A DNA stretch of 64,000 nucleotides from an uncultured Roseburia sp. Lineage in GTDB: Bacteria; Bacillota; Clostridia; Lachnospirales; Lachnospiraceae. The stretch spans positions 62,001 through 126,000 of the forward strand of contig CALWHT010000011.1 of assembly GCA_944380515.1 (NCBI GenBank), given 5' to 3'. Both the position numbers and the translations under genes were made by a program. The stretch's first letter is position 1. The number at the start of each line of letters is the position of its first letter. This document shows positions 8,808 to 18,512 of this stretch, piece after piece. Under the pieces are notes generated by a model. It searched no databases and had not been told where the DNA came from. It saw only the letters and a list, made by a program, of their open reading frames with translations.

Positions 8808-9890
8808 ATGGCAGGAAAAAAGGTAGTGGTCGGCATGTCCGGCGGTGTGGATTCATCGGTGGCGGCATATTTATTGAAAGAGCAAGGATATGAGGTCATC
8901 GGAGTGACCATGCAGATTTGGCAGGACGAGGATGAGGCAGTGCAGGAGGAAAACGGAGGCTGCTGTGGGCTTTCCGCGGTGGAGGACGCAAGAAGGGTGG
9001 CGGAGCGTCTCGGCATACCGTACTATGTGATGAATTTTAAGAAAGAATTCCGTGCGCACGTTATGGACTATTTTTCCGCCGAGTATTTAAAGGGAAGGAC
9101 GCCCAATCCCTGTATTGCGTGCAACCGTTATGTGAAGTGGGAGGCGCTGCTCAAACGCAGCCTTGCCATCGGTGCGGACTATATTGCGACGGGGCACTAT
9201 GCGCGGGTGGAACGTCTTGCAAACGGCAGATATGCCATTCGAAATTCGGTCACTGCTGCGAAGGATCAGACCTATGCCCTTTACAGCCTGACGCAGGAGC
9301 AGCTTTCCCGTACTCTGATGCCCGTGGGGGCTTACCGTAAGGATGAAATTCGGAAAATAGCGGAGGACATCGGACTTATGGTAGCGCATAAAAAGGACAG
9401 CCAGGAAATTTGTTTTATTCCGGACAATGATTATGTGGGCTTTATTGAGCGGGAGTGCGGCAGTATGACACCGCCACCGGGGAATTTTGTTTCGGCGGAC
9501 GGGGAAATTCTCGGACGCCATAAAGGAATTACGCACTATACGATCGGACAGCGCAAGGGACTTGGCATTGCGCTTGGGCATCCGGTATTTGTGACGGAGA
9601 TTCGGCCGGAAACCAACGAGGTGGTGCTCGGAGAAAACGAGGATGTGTTTGCAGGGGAACTGTATGCGGAGCAGTTGAACCTGATGTCTCTTGCAGACAT
9701 CAGGGATGGTATGGTGCTCAAGGCGAAAATCCGGTATTCCCATGAGGGGACGCCCTGTAAGGTGCGAAGAATCGGAGAAGACGGGCTGCACTGTGAATTT
9801 TTGGAGCCTGTCCGCGCGGTGACGCCGGGACAGGCGGTAGTCCTTTATGATGGCGAATATGTCGCGGGAGGCGGTGTCATCGTCCGCTGA
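8808..9890 (+). CDS. mnmA: tRNA-specific 2-thiouridylase
   Basis: 360 residues from ATG 8808, the normal MnmA length. The longer open frame would begin inside the preceding terminator. The PP-loop ATPase motif is [15 protein letters not shown]. The two catalytic cysteines are in [14 protein letters not shown] and [12 protein letters not shown]. The C-terminal beta-barrel region begins near residue 285. It puts the 2-thio group on U34 of Lys, Glu and Gln tRNAs, taking sulfur from a cysteine desulfurase. It is convergent with the HAD gene that follows. Confidence 0.95.
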   Translation: MAGKKVVVGMSGGVDSSVAAYLLKEQGYEVIGVTMQIWQDEDEAVQEENGGCCGLSAVEDARRVAERLGIPYYVMNFKKEFRAHVMDYFSAEYLKGRTPNPCIACNRYVKWEALLKRSLAIGADYIATGHYARVERLANGRYAIRNSVTAAKDQTYALYSLTQEQLSRTLMPVGAYRKDEIRKIAEDIGLMVAHKKDSQEICFIPDNDYVGFIERECGSMTPPPGNFVSADGEILGRHKGITHYTIGQRKGLGIALGHPVFVTEIRPETNEVVLGENEDVFAGELYAEQLNLMSLADIRDGMVLKAKIRYSHEGTPCKVRRIGEDGLHCEFLEPVRAVTPGQAVVLYDGEYVAGGGVIVR

Positions 9891-9927
9891 CAGCGGCGGT
9901 CTTATATTTTGGAAGCGGCGTGGCTGC

Positions 9928-10776
9928 CTAAATGAGTCCGGTAAAATGACGGATGGCAAAGGCAACGCCGCTTTCTTCATTGGAGCGTGTGATAAAGTCC
10001 GCTGCTTCCCTGACACAGTCGTCCGCGTTAGCCATGGCAACCCCTATGGCCGCGGTTTTTAAAATATCCAGATCGTTTTCGCTGTCGCCGCACGCTAAGG
10101 TTTCTTCCAGCGGGATGTCAAGGAGCGTGCACAGGTGCTTCAGTCCCATACCTTTTGTAACGCCCTTTTTCGTAAATTCAAGATTACGGAAGCCCCCGGA
10201 TAAGAATGTGATATCGGGACATTTTGATAAGATGTCTTTTACCGCTTCCCGCTCCTGCATGGTACCGTCCGGCAGGGGGAGAAATTGCAGCGTCATTTTC
10301 TGAACCGCAAGCTTTTGCGCGGAGATGAAGGCGGCGAGGTCCTCCACAAAGGTACGGGTTTCCTTAATGTAGGTACGGACAGATTCCGGCACGGCCAGTC
10401 GGTCAATCAGAGGCTTGCAGGAAAGCTGGCTGAAACACCCGCCGTCAATAAAGGCATCCATATGAAGCTCCTTTTTTTGGAGTTCGCGCAGAATGGGGCA
10501 GACAAGCTCGGGTGGCATGCAGTCCTGGGCCAGACATTTTTTGTCCGCAAGGCGGTAGATGGCAGCCCCGTTGGATGTAATCGCGAAGCGGATGCCGATG
10601 TCAGTAAGCAGTTCTGCGGGAAGTCCGGCGCAGGGGCGTCCCGTGGAAACGGCAATTTCAATTCCGGCGTTGTGTGCGCTTAAGATGGCGTGTTGGTTTT
10701 CTGATGAAATACGGCTGCTGCCGTCAAATAATGTTCCGTCCATGTCGAGGGCGATAAGACTTATCTTTTTTTTCAT
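9928..10776 (-). CDS. Cof-type HAD-IIB phosphatase
   Basis: 282 residues from ATG 10776 (the frame extends upstream, but the product there is not HAD-like). Motif I is ALDMDGTLFDGS, motif II STGRP, motif III the Lys in TKKGVTKGMGLKHL, and motif IV ACGDSENDLDILKTA. The C2-type cap lies at about 80-195. It is probably a sugar-phosphate, nucleotide or flavin phosphatase; the substrate is not predictable. It is on the minus strand, convergent with mnmA (37 nt between stops) and divergent from metH. Confidence 0.92.
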   Translation of the reverse strand: MKKKISLIALDMDGTLFDGSSRISSENQHAILSAHNAGIEIAVSTGRPCAGLPAELLTDIGIRFAITSNGAAIYRLADKKCLAQDCMPPELVCPILRELQKKELHMDAFIDGGCFSQLSCKPLIDRLAVPESVRTYIKETRTFVEDLAAFISAQKLAVQKMTLQFLPLPDGTMQEREAVKDILSKCPDITFLSGGFRNLEFTKKGVTKGMGLKHLCTLLDIPLEETLACGDSENDLDILKTAAIGVAMANADDCVREAADFITRSNEESGVAFAIRHFTGLI

Positions 10777-10809
10777 GGCTGCTGTCCCTTCTTTTTCAAA
10801 CTGTTTCCT

Positions 10810-10837
10810 ATTATAGCTGAATTTGCGGAAAAGACAA
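10810..10837 (-). promoter_or_regulatory. SigA promoter of the HAD gene
   Basis: On the minus strand, TTGTCT (10837-10832), 16-nt spacer, TATAAT (10815-10810), 33 nt before the HAD start. Confidence 0.6.
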
Positions 10838-10873
10838 TCCCCGATCCTCCCACATGCCAAAAGGGAAAAACAG

Positions 10874-10902
10874 TTGCGCTCACAGGAGGAAAATGGCATA
10901 AT
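10874..10902 (+). promoter_or_regulatory. SigA promoter of metH
   Basis: TTGCGC (10874-10879), 17-nt spacer, CATAAT (10897-10902) with an extended TGG before the -10. The leader to metH is only ~50 nt, too short for a SAM or cobalamin riboswitch. Confidence 0.5.
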
Positions 10903-10959
10903 AGGAAAATAAAGCGTGCGGTTCGCCGTGCGTTTGTTTGGGGAAAGGAAGCTGACAGG

Positions 10960-13413
10960 ATGACAAGAGAGGAATTTAAAAGTCTGGTGGAAAACGGTCC
11001 GGTGCTTTTGGACGGCGCGACGGGAACAAATTTACAGAAGGCGGGGATGCCGGTTGGCGTCTGTCCGGAGCAGTGGATATTAGAGCACCCGGATGTTCTG
11101 GTGGACTTGCAGAAGCGTTATGTAGAGGCAGGAACGGACATTTTGTTTGCGCCTACCTTTACGGCAAACCGCATCAAATTGAGGGAATATGGTCTGGAGG
11201 AACAGCTTCCTGAGATGAACCGTAAGCTGACGGAGCTTTCCAGGCAGGCGGCGGGAGGGAAGGCACTGGTTGCCGGGGACCTCACGATGACCGGAGAGCA
11301 GCTTTATCCGCTGGGAGACCTGCAATTTGAAGAGCTGGTGGAGGTTTATAAGGAGCAGGCCCGTGTGATTGCGGAGGCCGGCGCGGATCTGTTTGTGGTG
11401 GAAACCATGATGAGCTTGCAGGAGTGCCGAGCGGCAGTGCTTGCCATCCGCGAAATCTGTGACCTTCCGATTATGGTATCCCTGACCTACAATGAAGACG
11501 GAAGGACGCTTTACGGTACCGACCCGGTGACGGCGGTGACCGTGCTGCAAAGTCTCGGCGCGGATGCGGTCGGAATGAATTGCTCTACAGGGCCGGAGGC
11601 AATGCTTGCGCCTGTCGCGGAAATGGCCGAATATGCCACGGTGCCGCTTTTGGTAAAGCCAAATGCCGGAATGCCGGAGCTGGTGGACGGGAAAACGGTA
11701 TTTCATGTCGGTCCGGAGGAGTTTGCCGAAGCGGGCAGGGAATTGGTGAAAGCGGGGGCTTCCATAATCGGCGGCTGCTGCGGAACCACACCGGAGCATA
11801 TCCGGGCGTTAAAGCAGGCGGTGCGGGATATTCCGGTCCGCAAGCCTTTACAGGTAAAACGACGGGTTTTGACGTCGGAGCGCAAGTTTGTGGAAATTGA
11901 CCTTTCCGGTCCGTTTATGGTGATTGGCGAGCGCATCAACCCGACCGGGAAAAAGAAGCTTCAGGCAGAGCTTCGGGAAGGCTCCTTAAGTCTCGTGCGG
12001 GAGATGGCGCTTGAGCAGGAGGAAAACGGCGCGCAGATTCTTGACATCAATATGGGAATGAACGGTATCGATGAAAAGGAAATGATGCTGCGCACAATTT
12101 ACGAGGTGACCTCAACGGTGGATTGCCCGCTCTGCATCGATTCCAGCCATGTGGATATTATTGAGGCGGCGCTGCGCATTTATCCCGGGAGGGCGCTGAT
12201 TAATTCCATTTCTCTGGAGGAGGAAAAGCTTACCAGCCTTCTTCCGATTGCCCGGAAATATGGAGCGATGTTTATCCTGCTGCCGCTGTCGGATAAGGGG
12301 CTGCCCGAAAATTCCGAGGAGAAGCATGCGATTATCCGGACCGTTTTAAAGGAAGCCCTCCATATCGGAATGCAGAAGGAGGACATCATCGTGGATGGCT
12401 TGGTGGCAACGGTCGGTGCGAATCCCAGGGCGGCGCTTGAGTGCTTTGAGACCATTTCCTACTGTAAAAACGAATTGGAGCTGCCGACCGTGTGCGGCCT
12501 TTCCAATATTTCCTTCGGCCTGCCGGAGCGCGCTTACGTCAATACGGCGTTTCTTACGATGGCGATTGCCGGCGGACTTACGATGGCGATTGCAAATCCG
12601 TCGCAGGAGCTTTTGATGAATGCGGCGTTTGCGTCGGACATGCTTTTGAATAAGAAGGAGAGTGATGTCCGTTATATTGAGCGCATGAATACGCTGGCGG
12701 AAAAATATGCGGGGATGGAACGTGTTCTTGTTCCGTCCGGCGCAAAGAGCGCGGCGCTGGCTGTAGAGAAGCAGGAAGCTGCCGCAAATCGAAGCGGCGT
12801 ATTTCTGGCGGTTTTAAAGGGCAATAAGGAGCATGTGCTGGCGGAGGTCAGGCAGATGCTGGATGCTGGGGAGGAGCCGGAGCAGATTATCAACGGCCAT
12901 CTGATTCCGGCAATCAATGAGGTCGGTGATCTGTTTGACAAAAAGAAATATTTTCTTCCGCAGCTCATTTCCTCGGCCAATACCATGAAGCTTGCGATTG
13001 AATATCTGGAACCGATGCTGAAAAGGGACGAGGGAGAACAGAAAGCTGTGATTGTGGCAGCGACTGTGGAGGGAGATATCCATGACATTGGAAAAAATCT
13101 GGTCGTACTCATGCTGAAAAATTATGGCTACCGCGTCATTGATTTGGGCAAGGACGTTCCGGCGGAGACCATCGTGGATACCGCGATGAGGGAGCATGCG
13201 AGCGTCATCGGACTTTCGGCGCTCATGACAACGACTATGATGCGCATGAAGGATGTGGTTGAGCTGGCAAAGGAGAAGGGCTGTCGCTGTAAAATTGTCA
13301 TCGGCGGCGCTGCCATTACGGAGAGCTTTGCGGAGGAAATCGGAGCGGACGGCTACTCAAAGGATGCCGCGGAATGTGTAAAGCTGGTGGAGCGTCTGCT
13401 GTCGGAGGCTTAG
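10960..13413 (+). CDS. metH: cobalamin-dependent methionine synthase
   Basis: 817 residues. In order: homocysteine S-methyltransferase barrel (about 1-290, zinc ligands in GGCCGTTPEHI), pterin/methyl-THF-binding barrel (about 315-560, GERINPTGK), B12 cap (about 600-690), and B12-binding Rossmann domain (about 695-817) whose axial His is in DIHDIGKN near residue 708. The ~330-residue C-terminal AdoMet activation domain of E. coli MetH is missing, as in many Clostridia, so reactivation of cob(II)alamin must come from a separate protein not seen here. It methylates homocysteine to methionine. It is monocistronic, with its own promoter and terminator. Confidence 0.93.
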   Translation: MTREEFKSLVENGPVLLDGATGTNLQKAGMPVGVCPEQWILEHPDVLVDLQKRYVEAGTDILFAPTFTANRIKLREYGLEEQLPEMNRKLTELSRQAAGGKALVAGDLTMTGEQLYPLGDLQFEELVEVYKEQARVIAEAGADLFVVETMMSLQECRAAVLAIREICDLPIMVSLTYNEDGRTLYGTDPVTAVTVLQSLGADAVGMNCSTGPEAMLAPVAEMAEYATVPLLVKPNAGMPELVDGKTVFHVGPEEFAEAGRELVKAGASIIGGCCGTTPEHIRALKQAVRDIPVRKPLQVKRRVLTSERKFVEIDLSGPFMVIGERINPTGKKKLQAELREGSLSLVREMALEQEENGAQILDINMGMNGIDEKEMMLRTIYEVTSTVDCPLCIDSSHVDIIEAALRIYPGRALINSISLEEEKLTSLLPIARKYGAMFILLPLSDKGLPENSEEKHAIIRTVLKEALHIGMQKEDIIVDGLVATVGANPRAALECFETISYCKNELELPTVCGLSNISFGLPERAYVNTAFLTMAIAGGLTMAIANPSQELLMNAAFASDMLLNKKESDVRYIERMNTLAEKYAGMERVLVPSGAKSAALAVEKQEAAANRSGVFLAVLKGNKEHVLAEVRQMLDAGEEPEQIINGHLIPAINEVGDLFDKKKYFLPQLISSANTMKLAIEYLEPMLKRDEGEQKAVIVAATVEGDIHDIGKNLVVLMLKNYGYRVIDLGKDVPAETIVDTAMREHASVIGLSALMTTTMMRMKDVVELAKEKGCRCKIVIGGAAITESFAEEIGADGYSKDAAECVKLVERLLSEA

Positions 13414-13425
13414 GATGACGGAAGG

Positions 13426-13467
13426 ATAACAGATGATATAAGTGATATGTCATCTGTTATTTTTTTC
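13426..13467 (+). terminator. Rho-independent terminator of metH
   Basis: An 11-bp stem ATAACAGATGA / TCATCTGTTAT (13426-13436 with 13450-13460) followed by seven T. It also shows that the next gene cannot start at 13447, which lies within this hairpin. Confidence 0.92.
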
Positions 13468-13569
13468 GCTTTATGGGAAGTTTTTTTGAATTTTTATAAA
13501 AAATCCCAACACTTTGTGTGCCTCAAACGTTATATAAGTGAAGGCGGTCAGAAAGGAGAAAGCGAACCC

Positions 13570-14028
13570 GTGGTGGAAAAACTTTATCGATTATATTATG
13601 ACGAGCTTACGGCGTGGTGTACCGGGATGACGCAGGAGGCAGCCGCGGCGGAGGATTTGGTACAGGAAGCCTATCTTCGGGCGCTTGACAGCGAAAAGCT
13701 GCTTTGCGGGCTTACACTGAACCAGTGTCGTGCCTGGCTTTACCGTACCGTCAAAAATCTGTATGTGGATAAGTTCCGCAGGAAACGTTTTGAGACGTTA
13801 ACGCAGGATTTTCCCGAGACGGCGGAAGGGCAGCCCGGTTATGAGGAGTTGGAAAATAGCGAGTTTCTCTCCTGCCTGCCCGAGGAGGAACGGACGCTTT
13901 TTACGATGCGCTATCTGGAGGGTTATAATTCCAGAGAACTCGGTGATTTGTTTTCCATGCCGGCGGCTACCGTCCGTATGAAGCTCGCTTCGGCGAGAAA
14001 ACATTTGAAAAAGGAATGGGAGGAATAA
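13570..14028 (+). CDS. ECF-type RNA polymerase sigma factor
   Basis: 152 residues from GTG 13570 (GTG 13573 is equivalent), chosen because AAAGGAG lies 11 nt upstream and the longer frame starts inside the metH terminator. Region 2 is at about 1-75 (AAAEDLVQEAYLRAL, CRAWLYRTVKNLYVDKFRR) and region 4 at about 95-150 (LPEEERTLFTMRYLEGYNSRELGDLF, VRMKLASARKHLKKEW). It overlaps or nearly abuts the next gene (3 nt), so the two form a cistron. An AAC...CGTT-like arrangement at 13508-13533 could be an autoregulated ECF promoter, but this is weak. Confidence 0.88.
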   Translation: MVEKLYRLYYDELTAWCTGMTQEAAAAEDLVQEAYLRALDSEKLLCGLTLNQCRAWLYRTVKNLYVDKFRRKRFETLTQDFPETAEGQPGYEELENSEFLSCLPEEERTLFTMRYLEGYNSRELGDLFSMPAATVRMKLASARKHLKKEWEE

Positions 14029-14031
14029 GAA

Positions 14032-15225
14032 ATGGCGGAAGAAAAGGTATTTCGGTTGAATTGTGATGTGTGTGACGCAAGAAACATGCGTGAGGATGAA
14101 TTTGAGGGCTATGACCGGGCGGAAATTTGTGCGGACATCATATTTATGAATGAAAGAAGCAGAAAATTGTTTGAGCGCTGCCGGGTTTCTTTAAGTGCGG
14201 ATTTGGCGCTTGATCTGGGTGATGAGGATGTGGATGTTCAGATAAAGAACGGGGCGGCAGAGATAAAGAGTGGGAGTGCCGGGGAGAAAAAGAGCGTTTT
14301 GATAGTCAACGGAATGCTTTCCATCGCTCCGGGAACGCAGGAGACGCTGAAACAATATGCCGCGATTATAGTCAACGGTATGTTAAGCTGTCCGAAAAGT
14401 CTGGAGCCCTGCCTCGGGAAAACGGTGGTAAACGGAAAAACGGAATACTATCCGGATGATTGTATCATATTAAAGAAACGTGCGGTGATTGACCGCTATT
14501 TTCCGGTACGTGCCGCGGAGCAGGCGAAGTATTATGCGGCCAAAAAGGTTATTATGACGGATAAGGAGCTGGACGCGCAGGCGCTGCTGCAGAAAGGCGT
14601 GCGGTTTGTGACCCCAAGGGTGCTTGTGACGGAGGCGCTTGCGCAGAGTGTCCTGCCGATGTTCGATATGGAGACGGACATTAAAGTGGTGCCCGATAGC
14701 TGCTGTTATATGGAAGGAGACGTTTGTCTGGAGGAAGCGTTGGTTCATAAGAGCGGCGGCAGACTTTACGTGGACGGCGACTTGATATTAAAAAAGGAGA
14801 GCGGATCCCTGTTGGGGCGGATGGAGTATCTTTCCGTGGACGGCAGCGCGAAGCTGCCGGAGTGCTTAAGGGCGGCGTTCCTGGAATCGGATGCGGAATA
14901 TGAGCGTATTCTGGTGCAGAAGGAAAACCGTGTTGAGCGAAAGCTGAGCATTACCGTAGATCAGGAAATGCTGAAAGGCTATACCGGCGGAATCTGTTTT
15001 GAGCAGTGTGTCAAGGTGCGCATTGGGGAGACGGTGAGCGCCGCGCAGATCAGAGAGCTTTTGCAGTTTGTCAACTGTGCGGAGGTTTCCTGTACGGGAG
15101 AACAGCGGAGCGCTGTGGAATTGGTCAGTGAAAATGTGGCAAAAATTTCGGTGCCGGATGATGCAGCAGAAAAGGCTTTGGAGGAGAACGGCGTGAATAT
15201 CTGCGTGGACGTGTATCATTTATAA
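14032..15225 (+). CDS. unknown protein co-transcribed with ECF sigma
   Basis: 397 residues, not recognised. No signal peptide or membrane helix. The N-terminus has a CDVC pair (about 11-14). The protein contains recurring short beta-strand units ending in a polar turn: VNGMLSI, VNGMLSCP, VNGKTEYYP, VDGDLILKK, VDGSAKLP. This suggests a beta-solenoid or bactofilin-like fold. Its place right after an ECF sigma gene would suit an anti-sigma or sensor, but it lacks the usual zinc-binding anti-sigma motif and membrane span. Function open. Confidence 0.75.
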   Translation: MAEEKVFRLNCDVCDARNMREDEFEGYDRAEICADIIFMNERSRKLFERCRVSLSADLALDLGDEDVDVQIKNGAAEIKSGSAGEKKSVLIVNGMLSIAPGTQETLKQYAAIIVNGMLSCPKSLEPCLGKTVVNGKTEYYPDDCIILKKRAVIDRYFPVRAAEQAKYYAAKKVIMTDKELDAQALLQKGVRFVTPRVLVTEALAQSVLPMFDMETDIKVVPDSCCYMEGDVCLEEALVHKSGGRLYVDGDLILKKESGSLLGRMEYLSVDGSAKLPECLRAAFLESDAEYERILVQKENRVERKLSITVDQEMLKGYTGGICFEQCVKVRIGETVSAAQIRELLQFVNCAEVSCTGEQRSAVELVSENVAKISVPDDAAEKALEENGVNICVDVYHL

Positions 15226-15253
15226 GCGCGGAGCTTGAGAAAGGAGGTGTCGT

Positions 15254-15391
15254 ATGAACTGTGTAGAATGGGGAATATTGGGTCTGCGCAGCAAAAGGCA
15301 GGGACAATATTGGAGAGGGCTGCCGGCGGCATGGCTTCGTGGGGAGCAGGTGTGGAATTGTGAATCGGCATCCTTAAAATATTTCAGATAG
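15254..15391 (+). CDS. small protein, 45 residues
   Basis: ATG 15254 follows a near-perfect ribosome site (AAAGGAGGTG, 6 nt spacing) and is followed by 45 codons to TAG. The product is rich in Trp, Arg and Gly, with two Cys. No family recognised. It is the third gene of the ECF sigma unit (28 nt after the 397-residue protein) and precedes a terminator. The strong RBS is the main support. Confidence 0.5.
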   Translation: MNCVEWGILGLRSKRQGQYWRGLPAAWLRGEQVWNCESASLKYFR

Positions 15392-15429
15392 CGGTATTGC
15401 TTGTCAGGAACAACATGGTATTACCAACA

Positions 15430-15468
15430 GGTCTTCTATGATGAAATTTGAATCATAGGAGGCCTTTT
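15430..15468 (+). terminator. terminator of the ECF sigma unit
   Basis: A 13-bp stem with two G-U pairs, GGTCTTCTATGAT / ATCATAGGAGGCC (15430-15442 with 15452-15464), followed by TTTTA. Confidence 0.7.
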
Positions 15469-15515
15469 ACTTCTGTGCGAACCGTCGAAAAACAGGCGGA
15501 AAGCTCTGCATGCCC

Positions 15516-15544
15516 TTGACATGCATTGGCAGTGTTGTTATAAC
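15516..15544 (+). promoter_or_regulatory. SigA promoter of surface protein
   Basis: TTGACA (15516-15521), 17-nt spacer, TATAAC (15539-15544), 36 nt before the start codon. Confidence 0.75.
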
Positions 15545-15580
15545 TAAATTAGAGTCTAAAAATTAGTTAAAAGGCAGAGT

Positions 15581-18478
15581 ATGAAGAGAAGGAACAGCTG
15601 GAAGAAGGATATAGCGGCCGTGTTTATTCTGACGATAGTCTTCGAATTGATGCATCTGATGGGCTGCCCCATGACGTTAAGAGCAGAAGAAAGTACAGAA
15701 AAAACCATAGCCGGTCTTGGCACGTCCGTGATTGCCAATCCTCAAGAACCGAAGAGTACAACAGATAACTGGCAGGGGAGTTATGTGTACTTTGGAAACT
15801 ACGAACATAATCCAATAAAGTACCGTGTACTTACCGGCAGTACAACGGACTTTGGCGGAACCACCATGCTGTTAGACTGTGACAGCATACTATGTTCCAG
15901 TGTGTTTGATGATAGCATTGATGGTACATACTCGAATATATGGAAAAGCAGCAGTATAAAAAGTTATCTGAACAGTACATTTTTTACATCCTGTTTTTCA
16001 GTTGTGGAACAGGAAGCCATAGCACCAAGTACAAAAGCCGGCCATCTGCTGTCTTCGGATAAAGTAACATCCTGGACACAAGAGGCGTTTAAAGAATATG
16101 TGGCCTTAGAGGGAGAGAAAATATTTTTGCTGGATGCAGAAGATGTGTCAAATGAAAGTTATGGATACAGTAAGGCTGATACGTCTGCGGCAAACAAAGT
16201 AAAAATGAATGCAGACGGCAAAGCTGCCTATTGGTGGCTGCGTTCGGCGTATAGCAGCCAGGATAACATTGCCGGTGTCGTTGACGATGTCGGTGAGATT
16301 TATATCTTTAATTATGTCAATTATGATTACGTTGGTGTGGCACCCGCGTTAAATGTTAATTTGTCGTCTGTCCTCTTTTCTTCAGTCATCCAGGGAACGG
16401 AGGGAGAGATTGGTGCTGAGTATAAGCTGACGCTGCTGGATAAAGATAAGGCGGTGCAGGTGACGGAAGGGCAGAGCATTTCGATAGCGGGCAGCACTGT
16501 CACTGTACCTTATACCTATACAGACAACAATACAGCGAATCCGGTTAATCGGATTTCTGTCATGATTACGGACAAGGTATATACAGAGTCGGATGCACAG
16601 ATCTTATACTATGGGGCATTGCAGGGGGCAGATGTCAATCATACGACAGGAACGGCAGCCTTTACACTTCCGGATAGTCTGACAGATAAGACCTGTGGAA
16701 CAGATTATTACGCCTATCTTATTGCGGAAAATGTGAACGGTGAAAAGGAAACAGATTATGCGAGTACACCGCAGAATATTATCATTCCGGCGGCACTGAC
16801 CTCTATAAGCAATGTAGCTGTAAGTATTACCGAACCGAAAGCAGGAACGGCATTGGCGCAGACTGCTTTATCGGATACAGCAGGACTTGCCGCAGGATCA
16901 AAAGCGCCTTCCATTGTATGGAAACAGGGGGAAAATATAGTTACAGCCGATGCGGCCTATAACACAGTATATACGGCAGAAGTGGCGTTCGTGGCAGATA
17001 TGGGTCATGTTTTTGCTGATAATGTGACGGTAACGGTAAACGGAAAATCTGAGGGAGTCGCTGTTTCAGTGCTGCAGGACGGGACGCTGCTGATAAGCTG
17101 TTCCTTTACTACAGCGAAGGCAAAGCTGATAAGTATAGCCGGGACGCAGGAGTGTATTTGTGTAGCCAATGGTACAGCGGTTGAGGATTTCAACCTTCCC
17201 GACACGGTATCGGTCGTCACGGAAGACAGCAATATCACTGCGATGCCGGTATCGTGGAATACAGACGAAGTGACAGAAGCTGTGTATGACCCGTCGCTTT
17301 TAACAGAGCAGAGCTTTACGTTAAGCGGGACTGTGGTCTGTCCTGATATCATTGACCGGAATAATGTTTCACTGTCGGTGAGCATAGATGTAACCGTCAA
17401 TGCCGCAGGCGTTGTCGGAATGCCGACAGCCAGCCCGATTGCGGGTACTTACACGGAAAATCAGATGGTAGAGCTTTCCAGCACGACAGAGGGAGCGGTT
17501 ATCTATTACACCACCGATGGCAGTGTCCCGAGCAGGACAAACGGAACACAGTACACCGGGGCGATTGTTGTGGAGGGAACGCCGGGGCAGACTGCAGAAA
17601 CAATGATTAAGGCAGTTGCGGTAAAAGACGGTATGCAGGATAGCAGGATAGGAGTATTTCTTTATATTATCAATCTTTCTGGCACTATCCCGAATCTTCC
17701 GACACCGCCGGTGGTAACGGTGCAGCCTTGCGATGTGACAACAGAGGCTGGCGACACAGCCGCCTTTTTCATAGAGGCAGCCGGAACAGCGCCCCTTTCC
17801 TATCAGTGGAAGATTGACAGGAATGACGGAAACGGCTGGGTAGATATCAATGGAGCGACGCAGCATACCTATATAACACAGGCGGTGGATAAGGACTGCA
17901 ATGGGTTCCGGTATAAGTGTGTTGTTTCAAACAGTGCCGGAAGTGTGGAAAGCAATGCTGCAGTCTTGTGTGTAAGAGAAAGTGAAATACAGTATTTCCC
18001 GAATTACCGGATCATAGCAGGGGCGAATAGCAGCTGGACTCAGGGAAGCAGCACCGGTCTTATTATTATAGGAAGTGGTGATTATTCAAAGTTTACGGCG
18101 GTAAAGGTAGATGGCAGCCTGTTAGATCAAAGCGCATATGGGGCACAAACAGGCTCTACTGTCATTGTATTGAAGGCAGAGTACCTGAATACATTGCCGC
18201 TGGGAATACATACCTTTGAAATCCTGTGGGCAGACGGTTCTGCGGGTACTGTCTTTACAATCAATGCGAAAGCAATTGATGCCGACAGCAATAGCAATAA
18301 TCATAGCATTCACAGCCCTGCAGCCAGCAATGCTTCCACGCATTCCGGGGATAAAAAGGATGATGTGCCAAAGACCGGGGATGATACCCCACCGGTTGTA
18401 TGGATGTTTTTACTGATGATAATATCGGGAGCCGGAGTTGCGGTAACCGGGAAAAGACGGGATATTGACAAAAAATAA
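15581..18478 (+). CDS. sortase-anchored multidomain surface protein
   Basis: 965 residues. Signal peptide (about 1-35). DUF6273-like domain (about 65-265: VYFGNY, YWWLRSAY, VAPALNVN). Two to three Ig-like/beta-sandwich repeats (about 270-600). A chitobiase/hexosaminidase C-terminal-like domain (about 610-705: VIYYTTDGSVPS). An Ig domain (about 710-800, AAGTAPLSYQWKID). A further beta domain (about 805-895). The sortase signal is VPKTGD, a hydrophobic helix and a KRR tail. It is a cell-wall-anchored adhesin-like protein; the ligand is unknown. Its composition is more AT-rich and Thr/Ala-rich than its neighbours and it sits beside tRNA genes, so it may be acquired. Confidence 0.85.
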   Translation: MKRRNSWKKDIAAVFILTIVFELMHLMGCPMTLRAEESTEKTIAGLGTSVIANPQEPKSTTDNWQGSYVYFGNYEHNPIKYRVLTGSTTDFGGTTMLLDCDSILCSSVFDDSIDGTYSNIWKSSSIKSYLNSTFFTSCFSVVEQEAIAPSTKAGHLLSSDKVTSWTQEAFKEYVALEGEKIFLLDAEDVSNESYGYSKADTSAANKVKMNADGKAAYWWLRSAYSSQDNIAGVVDDVGEIYIFNYVNYDYVGVAPALNVNLSSVLFSSVIQGTEGEIGAEYKLTLLDKDKAVQVTEGQSISIAGSTVTVPYTYTDNNTANPVNRISVMITDKVYTESDAQILYYGALQGADVNHTTGTAAFTLPDSLTDKTCGTDYYAYLIAENVNGEKETDYASTPQNIIIPAALTSISNVAVSITEPKAGTALAQTALSDTAGLAAGSKAPSIVWKQGENIVTADAAYNTVYTAEVAFVADMGHVFADNVTVTVNGKSEGVAVSVLQDGTLLISCSFTTAKAKLISIAGTQECICVANGTAVEDFNLPDTVSVVTEDSNITAMPVSWNTDEVTEAVYDPSLLTEQSFTLSGTVVCPDIIDRNNVSLSVSIDVTVNAAGVVGMPTASPIAGTYTENQMVELSSTTEGAVIYYTTDGSVPSRTNGTQYTGAIVVEGTPGQTAETMIKAVAVKDGMQDSRIGVFLYIINLSGTIPNLPTPPVVTVQPCDVTTEAGDTAAFFIEAAGTAPLSYQWKIDRNDGNGWVDINGATQHTYITQAVDKDCNGFRYKCVVSNSAGSVESNAAVLCVRESEIQYFPNYRIIAGANSSWTQGSSTGLIIIGSGDYSKFTAVKVDGSLLDQSAYGAQTGSTVIVLKAEYLNTLPLGIHTFEILWADGSAGTVFTINAKAIDADSNSNNHSIHSPAASNASTHSGDKKDDVPKTGDDTPPVVWMFLLMIISGAGVAVTGKRRDIDKK

Positions 18479-18480
18479 AT

Positions 18481-18505
18481 CCCCTAAAATCAAAGATTTT
18501 AGGGG
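18481..18505 (-). terminator. terminator of the tRNA transcript
   Basis: An 11-bp perfect stem CCCCTAAAATC / GATTTTAGGGG with AAA loop. On the minus strand it is followed by ATTTATTTTTT, a good U-rich tail for the two tRNA genes. On the plus strand it may also trim the 3' end of the surface-protein mRNA. Confidence 0.8.
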
Positions 18506-18512
18506 GTCGCAG

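Noticed and set aside
10838-10959. SAM or cobalamin riboswitch before metH
   Set aside because: The leader is only ~50 nt and lacks the conserved cores of either class.
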